DNA of 64,000 nt from Saprospiraceae bacterium (GCA_016715105.1 JADKBO010000025.1:38906-102905), one strand, 5' to 3'; counted from the stretch's first letter, positions 31,568 through 41,921 are shown. Notes: generated from the letters alone by a model not told the origin. Made by a program: numbers and translations.

Positions 31568-32793
31568 TTAATGATTTTTATCTAAAAGATGATACCAAAC
31601 ATTAGCGATTTCAGCCCAATCAAATTCCTGACGCCTTGCATGTAAAAAACAACTTTGGGATATTTGCGCCAAATAATTTGGGTCATTGACCAATTCAATT
31701 AATTTTCACTCAAGATTTCTACATCTACAGCATACATCAAAAATGGATTTGTGGCGAGTTGAATAGCTTGTTTATTTGGAATAACCACACCCACATCTTT
31801 CCATAAATCTCCAGGTGCAGAATGACCAGGAACAATCTGAGCAGCACCACAAGCAGCGTGTTCGAAACTGATCATGCCCCAACCTTCACCATAACTTGTA
31901 TTGACACCAATAGCACAAGCTCTGTAAAGATCTGCCAATAATTCATCACTTACGTATTCCTCACCCAAGGGATTGAGTAATATATTATTTTGAACACCAC
32001 TTTTTGCAATGAGATTTAATAGATCCACCCGTTTTTCCTCTGCTAAATTGGGAGTGTGTAAAACCAAATATGCAGGTTTTTTAAAATGAGGGAAGGCTTT
32101 AGCAAATCCTGCAATAGTTGATTCCAAATCTTTTCTTTCATTGTGGCGATTTCCATTCAAAATAAAAACAGCTTCTTCTGCATCAGGAACATTAAAAAGT
32201 CGTTTTCGTAAAACTTTTATTTCTTCATCAGATGATTTGGGTGCAAAAGTATTGGTGTCAACCCCATGGAAACGAACACTCAAATTAGGAGATTTAGATT
32301 TATCTATTTGATTTTCAATTATATAAGTATTGATGGCTTTTTCTACATCCTGTTTGGCGGCTTCGTGATACAATACCAATTCGTCTAAAAATAAACATTG
32401 TTCGATGATATTGACCTCATTCACCAGACCATCCATAGGTACATAAGCGGCTAATTTTATGCCTATTTCCTTGAGAGGCAACCAAGCCATTTTATAGTTT
32501 TTCAACAAATAAAAATCATTGAGTAATAGGACTACGTCTGCATTTACTTCTTGAGCTAAAGTCACTGCTCCATAAGCACCAAAAATGTCACCACCTTTGA
32601 CATTGCTGGGGTGAAGTGTATATTTTTCTAAAACTAACACTTCACCCTTATAGGCAATGCCCGACCAATGTATGGTATAATAAGCCGATAGCTCTTTCAG
32701 CAGAGAATCAAAAACTCTGGTAAAACTGTAACCCGGGAAGTAAATGCCCAAGGCAACCAATACTGGTTTTTTTGTTTCTCCCTGATTGATCAT
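31568..32793 (-). CDS. Glycosyltransferase, GT4-like (GT-B fold), C-terminal frameshift
   Basis: MINQGETKKPVLVALGIYFPG; no signal peptide, so cytoplasmic. The C-terminal half has the GT4 pattern (VFILNGNRHNERKDL, then GEGWGMISFEHAACGAAQIV, where the second glutamate binds the donor). The frame stops at 31699; adding one A to GAAAATTAA continues KLIELVNDPNYLAQISQSC and ends TAA 31568-31570, giving about 408 residues. Its start overlaps the stop of the upstream gene by one base. It is the last gene of a four-gene cluster. The sugar donor and acceptor are unknown. Confidence 0.78.
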
Positions 32794-33317
32794 TAGTACA
32801 AAGAAGGTGTATACATAACTCCGTTGGTTGCAGGGACAGGAATCAATTCCAATGTGTACACAGAATCTTCTTTGTATTCACTGTATTCGATTGCTTCGCC
32901 ACTACCAAAAACAGTAATCATGGTATAGTTTAAATACACCCAGTTGCCACAACCCAAAGTTTGGTAAAATTGCTCAATGCTTTGCAATTGTGGACCAGCC
33001 CCAAGTTGCAAAAGATAAGCATAAAACTGCCCTGCAGGTATAGATGCAGTGAGCAAAATTTGTGAACTCAATATCAACATGTATTGAGAATTGGTAGTGT
33101 ACTGAGTCAATTTTGGCGGAATCGTATTGTTGTCGGAGAAAGTGAAATTTTCAACAACATTGAGATTTGTACGATCTACAACCAGGGCCCAGTAGACATT
33201 GCGTAGATTTTGATCACAAGCTAGTTGTGTAGTCCCCATGACCACTCTGTTGGAGTAACCTGAGCCTTGATGGTCTGTTACTACTACTTGTAAAGTAAGC
33301 GGAAGATTTGAAGCCAT
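32793..33317 (-). CDS. Hypothetical protein, beta-rich
   Basis: 174 residues, MASNLPLTLQVVVTDHQGSG. No signal peptide or membrane segment. The sequence is rich in beta-forming and polar residues with two cysteines (LACDQN, LGCGNW). It resembles no family I know. Context is the only clue: it lies between a phosphoesterase (32 bases upstream) and a glycosyltransferase (1-base overlap), all on one strand. Confidence 0.7.
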   Translation of the reverse strand: MASNLPLTLQVVVTDHQGSGYSNRVVMGTTQLACDQNLRNVYWALVVDRTNLNVVENFTFSDNNTIPPKLTQYTTNSQYMLILSSQILLTASIPAGQFYAYLLQLGAGPQLQSIEQFYQTLGCGNWVYLNYTMITVFGSGEAIEYSEYKEDSVYTLELIPVPATNGVMYTPSLY

Positions 33318-33349
33318 TAATATTAAATTTAAAAGATGAAGTAATATAA

Positions 33350-34981
33350 TTATAAATTTTCAGAAAAATTAAGACTCGTTGGTGGTGGTACATTTCCAAC
33401 TGGAGGAAGGGTAGTAATGTCGGGACTTCCTACCGGAAAAGACCAATAGCTGGCTTGTAAATTACTGCCTTGATGAGCCAAAACCGCCCAACCGTGATTG
33501 AAAAATTCACTAGTTCTGGTTACTTTTTGGGGAGGAAAGTTTGGCACGGTGATCCACTGGGTCCAGTTAACGGGTGTAATACCAACCTGAACCATAGGGC
33601 TCGCATAGTGGAATCGGTCCCCCTTTACGGCATATCCGCCATCTTTGTCCCATTGTTCATAACCACTATTTCCAACAAGCCTTCCTTTTTTCAAAGGAAT
33701 ATTATTTGCATTGAGTAATTCATTGTTGCGATAGATGGCTAAAAGGTGCTCATGTCCCCAGTACCAGGCCAACACTTGGTCAAAGTAGGGAGAGAAGACA
33801 TTGAAAAGATTTCCGTTTAAATAATCCATACTGGATTTTGGAGCTGAGCCCACGTACACTACATTTTTGCCATCGTTGATTTCACTACTCACAGAATAGA
33901 GTTGGTGGTGAGAAAGCAATATGGTTTTTCCACCTGATTGTTTGAAAGTTTCCATTTTGTCTTGACACCAATCAGCTTCGCTAAACCAAAGCCATGGAGA
34001 ATATGCGCCTTGAAGTTGTGTAGCAACCCATGCGTCCACAGAATTTAGTCCAGTATCCATGGACAAGTATTGCAATGTACCTGATTGATTTCTGAGGCAA
34101 AAGTAACTTGCGGCTTGGGCGTATTGTGGAAAGCCATTGGCAGCATTCATCTTCAAAACTTTGGTAAAGAAGGGTTCTCCACCGCTCATATATTCATGGT
34201 TTCCAGGTATGGAGAAAACAGGAACAGCTTTGCCAGTGCGTTTGAAAGCCTCTGTAAACATGTTGATGTAAGCATCCACTTCACTGTTCATGCCAGCATA
34301 ATATATATCTCCCAAATGGATGATTATGTCTGGTTTTTGATTGATGAGTAAGGACATCAACATGAGGATTCCATCCGTAAGCCCTGTGCCAAAATCACCT
34401 AAAATGGCCACTTTGGCATTGTCTGGAATGGTATAAACACTGAATGTTTTTTTGAAAGTATTCTTGTCAACGTTGATTGGCACTTTATTCACCCAGTCAA
34501 TGTAAGGGCTGGGGTAGGGGTTTGCATATGCTTCCCATTCGGCTCCAGCCAAAATCCATTGTTGTGTGTTTGAGTCAGTATCAGGGAAGGAAGAAGGCTT
34601 GTCATTCACTCCGAGATCAGTAAACCCAAAACCTGCTTGCTCTGGATTCTTTCTGACAACATTCAATACTGCCTGACGGTAAAAATAATGAGAGGCATAA
34701 TAATGAATATGCGGATGGCTAGCGCCAGTTTGATGTAATTGTGAGACAAATTCCAGTTCTTCATGAGTTGGGTTTGGTAATTTGTCTGCAGCGCGCTGTA
34801 CATGTAAATTGGTGCCTGCAATCATATCGTCTTGTAAGGCAAGTGTCCTGACCTCATGGGGTAACATGTCGGGATTTTCACTTTGTATCCGTTTACTAAC
34901 TACGGACATAACAGCTGATTGCCATCTTGCGAGTGCAGGATTGGAAGCTCGGACGAAAGGAGAATATAAAGTTGTTTCCAT
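33350..34981 (-). CDS. Calcineurin-like metallophosphoesterase with unusual N-terminal domain
   Basis: 543 residues. The two-metal core is complete: GDFG (about 193-196), GDIYYAG, GNHEY, LLSHHQ and WGHEH. The first about 180 residues (METTLYSPFVRASNPALARW...) are not part of the usual fold and are mostly helical by composition; the C-terminal about 100 residues look like a beta domain. No signal peptide is present, although many relatives are exported. It hydrolyses a phosphoester; the substrate is unknown. Upstream neighbour ends 21 bases away. Confidence 0.88.
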   Translation of the reverse strand: METTLYSPFVRASNPALARWQSAVMSVVSKRIQSENPDMLPHEVRTLALQDDMIAGTNLHVQRAADKLPNPTHEELEFVSQLHQTGASHPHIHYYASHYFYRQAVLNVVRKNPEQAGFGFTDLGVNDKPSSFPDTDSNTQQWILAGAEWEAYANPYPSPYIDWVNKVPINVDKNTFKKTFSVYTIPDNAKVAILGDFGTGLTDGILMLMSLLINQKPDIIIHLGDIYYAGMNSEVDAYINMFTEAFKRTGKAVPVFSIPGNHEYMSGGEPFFTKVLKMNAANGFPQYAQAASYFCLRNQSGTLQYLSMDTGLNSVDAWVATQLQGAYSPWLWFSEADWCQDKMETFKQSGGKTILLSHHQLYSVSSEINDGKNVVYVGSAPKSSMDYLNGNLFNVFSPYFDQVLAWYWGHEHLLAIYRNNELLNANNIPLKKGRLVGNSGYEQWDKDGGYAVKGDRFHYASPMVQVGITPVNWTQWITVPNFPPQKVTRTSEFFNHGWAVLAHQGSNLQASYWSFPVGSPDITTLPPVGNVPPPTSLNFSENL

Positions 34982-35002
34982 TAGAATTTATGTTTTATGA
35001 TT

Positions 35003-35449
35003 TTAGGAATATTGGGGTTGAGTAATTTCATTTTCGTCCACTAATTGTGCTTGGGGTACATATTGGGTGACGTCTGCTAGTGTAAATTGGATGCGTACAG
35101 GATGGCCTCCTGTGGGAATGGGATCAGGGATGGCAACAACTGGTAGTTTAGGAGTGCTAACTACGACAGAAGCGCTGTTATCATTGGTTAAATGTGGACA
35201 ACTGTAGGCAAATTGATACCAAAATTTATCACCACCTGCGATGAAGTTATATTTACAATTGCCCATACCACCATAACCAACCGGGCCATAATTGCTACCT
35301 TGTAATTGGAAAGTAATGGTAACATTTGCTGGAATAGTCTTCGGAGGAGGAGTGACATAACTTCCGTGAATGATATTTTGAGATTCTAAAATGAGCGTCT
35401 GGCCAGTATTATTTACAATGGTCACATAACAGGAATAGTCTGAATTCAT
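35003..35449 (-). CDS. Small beta-sandwich protein resembling ET79/aegerolysin-type proteins
   Basis: 148 residues without signal peptide. VTIVNNTGQTLILESQN, then IHGSYVTPPPKTIPANVTI and a glycine-rich GPVGYGGMGNCKY, resemble the pattern of the crystal protein ET79/aegerolysin-like fold (nn-gqtL, hG-w-PP--I-p, G-eG-v-Y). Such proteins bind membranes or act as parts of pore-forming pairs. This is remembered family resemblance, not a search result. It is the first gene of the four-gene cluster, downstream of the palindromic repeat array. Confidence 0.55.
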   Translation of the reverse strand: MNSDYSCYVTIVNNTGQTLILESQNIIHGSYVTPPPKTIPANVTITFQLQGSNYGPVGYGGMGNCKYNFIAGGDKFWYQFAYSCPHLTNDNSASVVVSTPKLPVVAIPDPIPTGGHPVRIQFTLADVTQYVPQAQLVDENEITQPQYS

Positions 35450-35613
35450 ATGAATTGGATTTTTGCGAATGAGTTAATGAATCTTAATAACTATTCAAAG
35501 ATAGATGCATGAAAGGCGCGAATTGCCCGTAGTAATACCCGTTCTAAATTAGCGTGTTTATACTAGACAATAGAGGTTGGTAGTTGGTAGGAGTGGGAAA
35601 ATGCGAATCAAAT

Positions 35614-35756
35614 TTTGTAATGTATAGGCAACAAAACTCTTATAGAAGTAATATTTGTTGTGTATAGACAACAAAATATCTAATATTGAAGTGTTTGTTG
35701 TGTATAGACAACAAAACATTAAAAATTGTGGTGTTTGTTGTGTATAGGTGATAAAA
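35614..35756. repeat. Four-copy, 40-bp-period palindromic repeat array
   Basis: Copies of a 23-bp inverted repeat (TTTGTTGT + GTATAG + ACAACAAAA) start at 35614, 35654, 35694 and 35734, exactly 40 bases apart; copies 2 and 3 are identical, 1 and 4 have a few changes. The 17-base intervals differ but copies 2-4 share the last bases (GAAGTG, TGGTG). It lies between the LytTR regulator gene end and the start of the 35449 gene, 165 bases upstream of that start. The rest of 35450-35852 shows no gene. Confidence 0.85.
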
Positions 35757-35852
35757 AATGGGTTTGGTTGTTTTTAGCAATTCATAAACTCAGGTTAAGA
35801 GGTAAATAGAACAAGTAAATTTCTAAAACCTTTTTGCCTAAGTCTAATTTTC

Positions 35853-36576
35853 TCATAAACTAAGCAGCTCTTTAAAAGCATTGGCTTGACGGCGGCTGAT
35901 TTCTATTTCCTTTCCATTGTTCATGGTCACTTTGAGATTGCCACTAAACCATGGCGTGATTTTGGAAATTTTTCTAATATTGATGACTTGTTGGCGATTT
36001 GCCCTAAAGAATTCATTGCTTGGTAGGGTAGCAATTATTTTTTGTAAAGACTTGTAAATCATTGGCTTGTGGTTTTCAAAAAACACTCGAGTATAATTTC
36101 CATCTACTTCAAATAATTCTAAATCGGCTATTTTGACCAACCAACAATAATCTCCATCTTTTATAAATATCTGACTATGAATCGATTTTTCTTCAGTCCG
36201 TAGTTGGTCTTTTTCAATCGCGTTTATGACTTTTTCCATGGATTTTTCAAATCGATCCGCTGAGATAGGCTTCAAAAGATAATCAAATGCATTGTATTCA
36301 AACGATTTAATTGCAAATTCATCATAAGCTGTGGTAAATACCACTTTGAACTTCATCCAATAATTCCAATAATTCCAGTAGATCAAATCCTGATTTACCG
36401 GGTAAATTGATATCGAGAAATAAAAGTTGTGGTTGATTGTTTTGAATTAATTCCAAAGCAGATTCTACGTTTTCTGCTTCTCCAATGATTTCTATTTCAT
36501 CAAATGGTCTGATGAGTTCTTTCAATTCATTGCGAGCTAATCGAGAGTCTTCAACAATAATTGCAGTAATTTTCAT
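35853..36576 (-). pseudogene. LytTR-family response regulator, frameshifted in the receiver domain
   Basis: Receiver domain from ATG 36576 (MKITAIIVEDSRLARNEL) with acceptor aspartate in LLFLDINLPG. At about 36345, in the repetitive LLELLELLDE segment, the frame shifts, and the remainder (KVVFTTAYDEFAIKSFEYNA, then FDYLLKP) continues in another frame to the LytTR DNA-binding domain (FFRANRQQVINIRKISKI). Corrected length about 240 residues, normal for the family. Its ATG overlaps the stop of the kinase gene (ATGA). The shift may be slippage in the LLE repeat or a base error. Confidence 0.85.
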
Positions 36577-37541
36577 GACTGATTCATAAATAAGGGTAAA
36601 TGAATACGGACCATTACTTTCCCATCTTCAAATTTAATAGAAAAATCGGCCACCCCATTATATAAAATACGCAATCTATCCTTGATATTTTTAATTCCCA
36701 CTGAAGTTCCTGTGCTACCAGAAAGTAAACGTCCATCATTACTAACTGCAATCTGCATTTTGTCAGCCGTTTGTGAAATGGATAATTTCACTTTGCCACC
36801 CTCTGGTAAAGTTGAAATACCATGTTTGATTGCATTTTCAATAACCAATTGTAGCATCATTGGCGGAATTCTTGCATCCATTAATTGATCATCCACTTCT
36901 TGTTCATAATGTAATCTATCTTCCATTTGGATGGTGCTTAGGGCAATAAAGTTTTTGACTGTTTCGAGTTCTTCTCTCACGGTAATAGTATCAGTCATGT
37001 CAGCATTGAGTGAAGCACGCAACATTTCTGACAAACTAGTCAACATTTCTCGTGATTTATGAGGATTTTATAAAATCAATGCACGAATATTGTTGAGACT
37101 ATTGAACATAAAATGTGGATTTATCTGACTTTTGAGGGTATTGAGTTGAGCTTCTTTCAATGCTGCTTCCAATTCGAGCCGACGTATTTTCTCATTTCGT
37201 AATTTCAAACTTGATTTAATCACAATGTACAACACACACCACATTATTACATAGAGCGTTATATTGATGTAATTGACCAGAATTTCTAAAGCAGACATGC
37301 CCAAATGTTGGTGGCTTGGGACTGACTGATCATCTATTAATCTTATTTTGATCAAATAGGATCTTAAAATGGTGGTAGTAGCAATAGCCAGGCTGAAGAA
37401 TATCAATCCTTCAACCAGGAAATAGGAATCACTAATGTCATTGTCATGCAAAATTTTCGCCCAAAATGTAAGCACCATCAGTAAGCCCCAGCCTCCTATT
37501 TGTATAGGCCAGAATGCTTTTCCATATTTTTTATTCTTCAT
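36573..37541 (-). pseudogene. LytS-type sensor histidine kinase with an in-frame TAA after the H-box
   Basis: Start ATG 37541-37539 (MKNKKYGKAFWPIQIGGWG), sharing one base with the upstream hydrolase stop; an ATG at 37562 is possible. About four membrane helices, then the His_kinase motif NPHFMFNSLNNIRALIL. TAA at 37068-37070 follows immediately, and the same frame continues NPHKSREMLTSLSEMLR and the ATP-binding domain (VIENAIKHGI, VGIKNIKDRL). Relatives have a glutamate here, so GAA to TAA is the likely change. This is not a homopolymer indel. As written, no active kinase is made unless the stop is read through. Confidence 0.85.
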
Positions 37542-38944
37542 CAAAATCTTGCTTTCAACCAATTAAACATCAACTCTAAAGCGATTGGCGAAATAGTCTC
37601 TTCGATCTGACCATATTCTGAAAATGTTCCGGTTTGAGAATTTTGGAATAAATGGTTGAGATTGGGCAATTCCTTGATGGTGAAATCTTTATTTTTGCCT
37701 TTTTTTAATGCTTGTTCGATGCCCGGGAGATTTATTTTTGGCAACACCTGGAAATCTTTTTCTCCATTGATTGCTAAAACAGGACACTGCACTTTGGTTA
37801 GGTAATCTGCAGGTGCAAGTTTCATAAAAGTTCTCATCCAATCTGATGTAAGGCTTGCAATTTGTGCGTCTATAGTCTTTTCCGTTACCCCTTCCATTGA
37901 GCCAGGATATTTATCCAATAATTCTTTAAATAGAACTTTTATCTTGACTTTCTCATCCTCTGGTTTTGCATGGATAATTTCATAGATTTTCTTTGTGTAA
38001 GCTTCATTGATCTCGATGAATTCTGGGTTCTCCCCGCTAAGTTCCCCATTTCTTCTGGCTTGTGTTATCAATACTTCTGTCCCATTTACACCTGGTCCAG
38101 CCAACAAAATACAAAAGGCAACGTCTTTTCTTTGTGATGCAACAATTGGTGCAATGAGTCCACCTTCGCTGTGGCCGATAAAACCAATCTTTTGAATATC
38201 AACAGCGTCTTTGCGCGTTTTTAAATAATCGAAAGCCGCTTCTGCATCCAAGGCGAAATCGAGTGTTGTGTTATCTTTAAATCCTTGAGGAACAAATGCC
38301 TCTGACGAAGCAATGCCACGATCATCATATCGAAGTACTGCGATTCCTTTTCTGGTGAGATCATCTGCAATGACCAAAAATGGTTTGTGACCAAGTAATT
38401 CCTCATCTCTATTTTGGCCGCCAGAACCTGAAATCAAAATTGCCACCGGGGGGTTTTTCACATTTTTGGGTAATGTCAAAGTTCCGCCAAAAGTGATGTT
38501 GTTGGCTTTTGGGTTTTTAAAAGTTACTTCTTCAACCAAGTAAGGAAAAGGTTCTTTGGGTTCTTGAGGTCTGTTGAATGCTTTTGACGCCGATCCTCTA
38601 GATAAGGTCAAAGGAAGTGAAAGGCCACCTTGACTAAATATTCCAATGAGTTTATCTTCTTGTAATTTACCTGCATATTTGGCACCAAGGGCTGGTATAA
38701 AAACATAAATCGAGTCATTAATTTGCAGAGTTGATCCAGTAGGAATATCTTTTGCACCTTGAAGTGGACTATCCAAAGTGGTTGATAAAGTTTGATCATT
38801 TTTAGTGATGTGGAAAACCAGCGGTAATTTCATTCCCTGTACTTCCAGTTCCCCATTCCAATCTCCAGTTAAATCTTGGGCATTTAGTGACCAAAATGCT
38901 CCCATGAATGTGACTAATAAAACACCAATTATTTTTTTCATCAT
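37541..38944 (-). CDS. Secreted alpha/beta hydrolase
   Basis: 467 residues with signal peptide (MMKKIIGVLLVTFMGAFWS, cleaved after LNA). The first about 120 residues form a small beta domain (LTGDWNGELEVQGMKLP). The hydrolase core follows, with an oxyanion segment (LISGSGGQNRDE), nucleophile elbow GHSEGG, and the late acid and histidine regions (NGEKDFQV; LPNLNHLFQ). Likely an esterase or peptidase in the periplasm. It heads an operon with the kinase and LytTR regulator, which may respond to its product or to envelope stress. Confidence 0.88.
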   Translation of the reverse strand: MMKKIIGVLLVTFMGAFWSLNAQDLTGDWNGELEVQGMKLPLVFHITKNDQTLSTTLDSPLQGAKDIPTGSTLQINDSIYVFIPALGAKYAGKLQEDKLIGIFSQGGLSLPLTLSRGSASKAFNRPQEPKEPFPYLVEEVTFKNPKANNITFGGTLTLPKNVKNPPVAILISGSGGQNRDEELLGHKPFLVIADDLTRKGIAVLRYDDRGIASSEAFVPQGFKDNTTLDFALDAEAAFDYLKTRKDAVDIQKIGFIGHSEGGLIAPIVASQRKDVAFCILLAGPGVNGTEVLITQARRNGELSGENPEFIEINEAYTKKIYEIIHAKPEDEKVKIKVLFKELLDKYPGSMEGVTEKTIDAQIASLTSDWMRTFMKLAPADYLTKVQCPVLAINGEKDFQVLPKINLPGIEQALKKGKNKDFTIKELPNLNHLFQNSQTGTFSEYGQIEETISPIALELMFNWLKARF

Positions 38945-39496
38945 GTATAATATTTGATACCAAATGTAATGGCAAGATAATGGTAATTGGTGATAATTAT
39001 GATGAATGGTTATGTTGTGGGGGTGAACGGCGTTGTTAATGGTTAATTGTTAATGATTAATGGTTAATGGTGAATAGTGAATTGTGAATTGTGTGAAATG
39101 TGAGATGTGAGATGTGAGATGTGAGATGTGAAATGGAACCGCATGCAGAGGAAGGGCTGCGTGCCTTTCCGAACGATATTTTATTAAAGGGTGAACGGCG
39201 TAGATAATGGTTGATTAATGATTAATGGTGAATGGTTGGGATGGTTGAGGCATGGCATGCCATGGTTTCTCAACTCCAATATAAAATGGATCCGCATGCA
39301 GAGGAAGAGCTGCGTCCCTTCCGAACGATATTTTAATTGTTGGGTGTGCAAAAAATTGGCGAATGGTTGGAATGGTTGGGATGGTTGAGGCATGGCATGC
39401 CGTGGTATTTACAATTATTTACCTTAATTATTGTGAACATTTATAATTGTAGGTTAGGGAAATGATAATTTTGAGTAATGGATTTAAAAAAGGAGC
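38945..39496. repeat. Intergenic repeat mosaic with two copies of a composite unit
   Basis: Heptamers (TTAATGG, GTGAGAT at 39040-39130) are followed by two related blocks, each with GGAACCGCATGCAGAGGAAG or a variant, a GCTGCGT...CTTTCCGAACGATATTTTA half (39130-39185 and 39285-39335), and CATGGCATGCCATG palindromes at 39251-39264 and 39391-39404. GGTTGGGATGG-type units separate them. No gene is supported. Confidence 0.7.
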
Positions 39497-41921
39497 ATGG
39501 TATTAAATAATTTCAAACTTGCTTTTCGCAATATGTGGCACAACAAAGCTTTGGCATTGTTGCAAATTTCTGGGCTAAGTATTGGGGTAGCGGCCAGTTT
39601 GTTATTGGCTATTTATATCAATGGGCAGTGGAAATTTGATCGGTTTCACCAGAAAAGTGGGCAGATCGTAAGGATCAATGCGATTTCTGAAAACGAAGAA
39701 ACCGCCTTTCGGTCTAACGCAATCACATTTTCAGGAATGGGACCTTGGGCGGTCGACCAATTTCAAGAAGTGAAGTCCAGTGTGAGAATGGCTCGTTGGA
39801 TAGCCAATGATGTAGTGCTGAGATTTGGAGATAATGTCATCAGAGACGATGCTTTTTTATTTGTTGATTCTAATTTTATGGAAGTATTTTCATTCGAGCT
39901 TATAGAAGGCAATGCAAAAGAAGTGTTGTCTCGTCCAAATACAATTGTGCTCACAGAATCAAAAGCAAAGGCATTTTTTGGAAAGAAGGTCGCTCTGGTA
40001 AGTCAATCATATTTGATGGAAGAAATTCATTTTTAGTTACAGGAGTTCTGAAAGACCCGCCTAAGGAGTCTCATATCCAATTCTCTGCTTTGTGTCCAAT
40101 AACTACCATTCAGGAATTTGGTTTGGATATGTATAAAGACAATCATTTTGATTATGCAGCAGTTTTTACTTATTTGGTCCTTGACAATCAAACTCCTATT
40201 GAATCATTTGAGCAAAAATTAAATAGCAGTTTTTATGGGGAGTTTGCTGAAAATAAATTTAAAAATGGTTTTGAAGTACAAGGTTTGACTGATATCCATA
40301 TGGACAATGAAATACAATATGGATTGGGTCAAAGCATCAACGGAGCAAATATTTTTACTTTACTGGGCATCTCTTTTTTGATACTCGCCATGTGTTGGAT
40401 CAATCATTTCAATTTATTTACAGCAGAATCTTTCGGAAAGATGAAGCCATTGAGCATCAGACGCATCATTGGTGCAGATAGAAAACATGTATTCAACCAA
40501 TTGGCGATATCTGCATTGCTGACTAATTTGATAGGCATCGCTTTTGGCATCTTGTTGGCAGTAATTGGTTATTTAACTTTCAAGAATAATTTTGACTGGA
40601 ATTTAAACGCAGCATTGGACCTTGAATGGAATCTGGGTGCTCCTGCTTTTTTAATTATTCTATACGTGGTAATAGGCACCATTTTATCAACGGTATTGCC
40701 AGCTTTTATATTAAGTGCAGTGGATTTGTTGGGGTTTTTACAACCAAAATTTCAAAATCAGTCAATGGGTTGAATATTCGGAAAGCATTATTGATTTTTC
40801 AATTTGCAATCATGATTGCCTTGACCTCTTTTGGAATATTGATTTATCAACAAACCAAATATGCTCAGAAAAAGCCATTGTCTATCAACCTAGATAATGT
40901 GACTATCTTGCGGTCGCCATTAGGCTTTGCCTATCAAGAAAATCAGGATGTTCATTTCAATTATTTTTATGAGGAAATGAAGAAACGACCAGAAGTGGAA
41001 AATTTAGGATTTTCGACTGTAATTCCCGGGCAAGTTATTGATCACCTTGAAAATACCATTTTTGAAGGCAAAGATGTTTCTAAATTATTGCATAAATATT
41101 TCATTGCTGCTGACTTTTTTGAAACATTTCAATTCCAATTTTTAGCAAAAAACGATCGATATGTAAACCCATTGAAAGACCAATCGTATGGAGTTATTAA
41201 TGAAAGTGCATTAAGGCTTTTGGGGTATGAGAAAGCAAGTGATATCATCGGAAAAACCATCATGAATAACGATAAGAAATTAGAGATCGTTGGTGTTGTG
41301 AAAGACCACCATCAACTTTCCATTCATCATCCTTTACAAGCCATTTTGTTTGATTTGTGGGGAAATGCCAAAGGTTATGAAGATGGTTATTATGCAATCA
41401 AATATGGTGCTCAAGTTGACTTGAATAAAGCACAAATTGCTACAGAAATCCTTTATCATCAGGCATTTCCTTTTGCTGCCTTCGATGCTTTTTCTGCAAA
41501 AGATTATTATGAAAGGCAATATCAGGATGATCGAGGTTTTTTAAACATCATTTTAATGTTTATTGGCCTTTCATTTTTGATCGGTTGTTTTGGTATGATT
41601 GGCATTTCCATGATAGAATTTGACAGGAGGACAAAAGAGGTTGCCATCAGAAAGACCTTGGGTGCATCTATAACCTCCATCATAGTTTTACTTTTCAAAA
41701 ACATCTTACAACTCACTGTGTATGCAAACATCTTTGCTGCCCCGATTGCTTTTTATTTCATGTACAATTGGTTGCAAAAGTTTACCTATAGAATAGACAT
41801 TTCTTGGCAAATTTTTGTAGGCTCGGCGATTAGTACGCTTATGGTCATTTTCTTAGTTTTGATTTATCAAGCGAAAAAAACTGCTACTGTAAATCCGGTG
41901 AATAGTTTGAAGAGTGAATAA
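39497..41921 (+). pseudogene. MacB/FtsX-type permease, two frameshifts
   Basis: MVLNNFKLAFRNMWHNKALA. The first frame ends at 40036, but from about 39990 the conserved protein continues in another frame (GKSIIFDGRNSFLVTGVLKD). FtsX unit 1 lies near 40360 (coupling segment FGKMKPLSIRRIIGAD, without the KEIGIRK consensus). A second shift near 40740-40760 leads into NIRKALLIFQFAIMIALTSF and FtsX unit 2 (RRTKEVAIRKTLGASI), ending NPVNSLKSE. It is isolated from the main array and the most divergent member, so it may be decaying or mis-sequenced. Confidence 0.8.

Noticed and set aside
35614..35756. CRISPR array
   Set aside because: The intervals are only 17 bases and related to each other, there are four copies and no cas genes; it is a tandem palindrome array.
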